A DNA stretch of 5,812 bases, taken from positions 1-5,812 of the forward strand of contig DMRT01000147.1 of assembly GCA_003455235.1 (NCBI GenBank), written 5' to 3'. This DNA comes from Chitinophagaceae bacterium (GTDB lineage Bacteria > Bacteroidota > Bacteroidia > Chitinophagales > Chitinophagaceae). The first letter of the stretch is position 1; each line of letters opens with the position of its first letter. The notes beneath the pieces are model-generated. The model searched no databases. It saw only the letters and a program-made list of their open reading frames with translations, and was not told the DNA's origin. Of this stretch, positions 5,582 through 5,812 are shown piece after piece. The translations under genes and the position numbers were made by a program.

Positions 5582-5812
5582 TCAGGAACGGGAGAAATGA
5601 TTAACAATTAATCCTGCTTTTGCTTTACCTACCACCGCCGCCAATGCACCCATATCCTGCTCCCTGATATTCTTTATGGACCTGAATTTTTTTAAGAGTG
5701 TATCAGCCGTTTCTTTGCCAATACCTTTGATCTGTTCCAATTCGTTTTTAAACGTACCCTTGCTGCGCAGGCTGCGATGAAAACTGATGCCGTAATTATG
5801 CACTTCATCCCG
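5582..5812 (-). CDS. uvrC: UvrC C-terminus (excinuclease ABC subunit C), 5' end outside window
   Basis: The last 76 codons of a minus-strand gene are present, ending with TGA (complement of 5582-5584); the frame stays open to the right edge. UvrC makes both incisions around a lesion during nucleotide excision repair, acting with UvrA and UvrB in the cytoplasm. The first residues, RDEVHNYGISFHR, match the end of the C-terminal RNase H-like nuclease domain in this family. Next comes the tandem helix-hairpin-helix DNA-binding region: LEQIKGIGKETADTLLKKF (25-43) with its GIG hairpin, then a second hairpin around AAVVGKAKAGLI (58-69). The N-terminal GIY-YIG domain and the UvrB-binding region are not in the window. 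The gene converges on gldN, and its likely terminator is the bidirectional one at 5378-5408. No functional link to the gld operon is implied. Confidence 0.94.
   Translation of the reverse strand, partial: RDEVHNYGISFHRSLRSKGTFKNELEQIKGIGKETADTLLKKFRSIKNIREQDMGALAAVVGKAKAGLIVNHFSRS

Noticed and set aside
5422..5607. 61-residue minus-strand frame spanning the gldN-uvrC gap
   Set aside because: It overlaps the uvrC 3' end and crosses both the 5540-5564 hairpin and the 5459-5476 palindrome; no motif or promoter was seen. It is more likely non-coding.
1..5812. CRISPR arrays, tRNA or rRNA genes, insertion sequences, attachment sites
   Set aside because: No direct-repeat arrays, tRNA-like cloverleafs, rRNA segments, transposase frames or terminal inverted repeats were seen on reading both strands.

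Overview
The window looks like a Bacteroidota chromosome, most likely a Chitinophagaceae-type or related soil/freshwater lineage. The evidence is a complete gldK-gldL-gldM-gldN cluster (found only in this phylum), A/T-rich translation leaders without clear Shine-Dalgarno sequences, and a TAnnTTTG-type promoter element upstream of gldK. The genus-level placement is a guess from protein style and moderate GC content, not a measured result.

Layout, left to right. (1) Positions 2-355, plus strand: the last 117 codons of a thioredoxin-domain (DUF255/YyaL/SPATA20-like) protein whose start lies outside the window. (2) Positions 356-502: an intergenic gap with a good -7 promoter element at 470-477 and a small inverted repeat at 414-439. 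(3) Positions 503-5355, plus strand: gldK, gldL, gldM and gldN, all intact, with gaps of 119, 60 and 30 bp. The largest gap, between gldK and gldL, holds a strong 10-bp hairpin (1829-1860) and a weak promoter-like sequence. (4) Positions 5356-5581: a convergent intergenic region with a bidirectional terminator (5378-5408), a palindrome (5459-5476), a weak promoter-like pair (5476-5506) and a second terminator-like hairpin (5540-5574). (5) Positions 5582-5812, minus strand: the C-terminal 76 residues of UvrC, running off the right edge.

The four gld genes encode the core of the type IX secretion system (T9SS) and gliding machinery. GldL and GldM are the inner-membrane, proton-driven motor; GldM spans the periplasm. 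It contacts the GldK lipoprotein / GldN ring under the outer membrane. Residues known to matter for the motor are visible: a glutamate in GldL TM helix 2 (E48) and an arginine just before the GldM TM helix (R8). GldK has the SUMF1/FGE fold, but residues other than cysteine occupy the positions of the two catalytic cysteines, fitting a structural role.

I found no undescribed multi-gene system: the coding content is a well-known secretion machine between two housekeeping genes. The open questions are non-coding: the gldK-gldL hairpin, and the second terminator downstream of gldN, which has no obvious gene to terminate.
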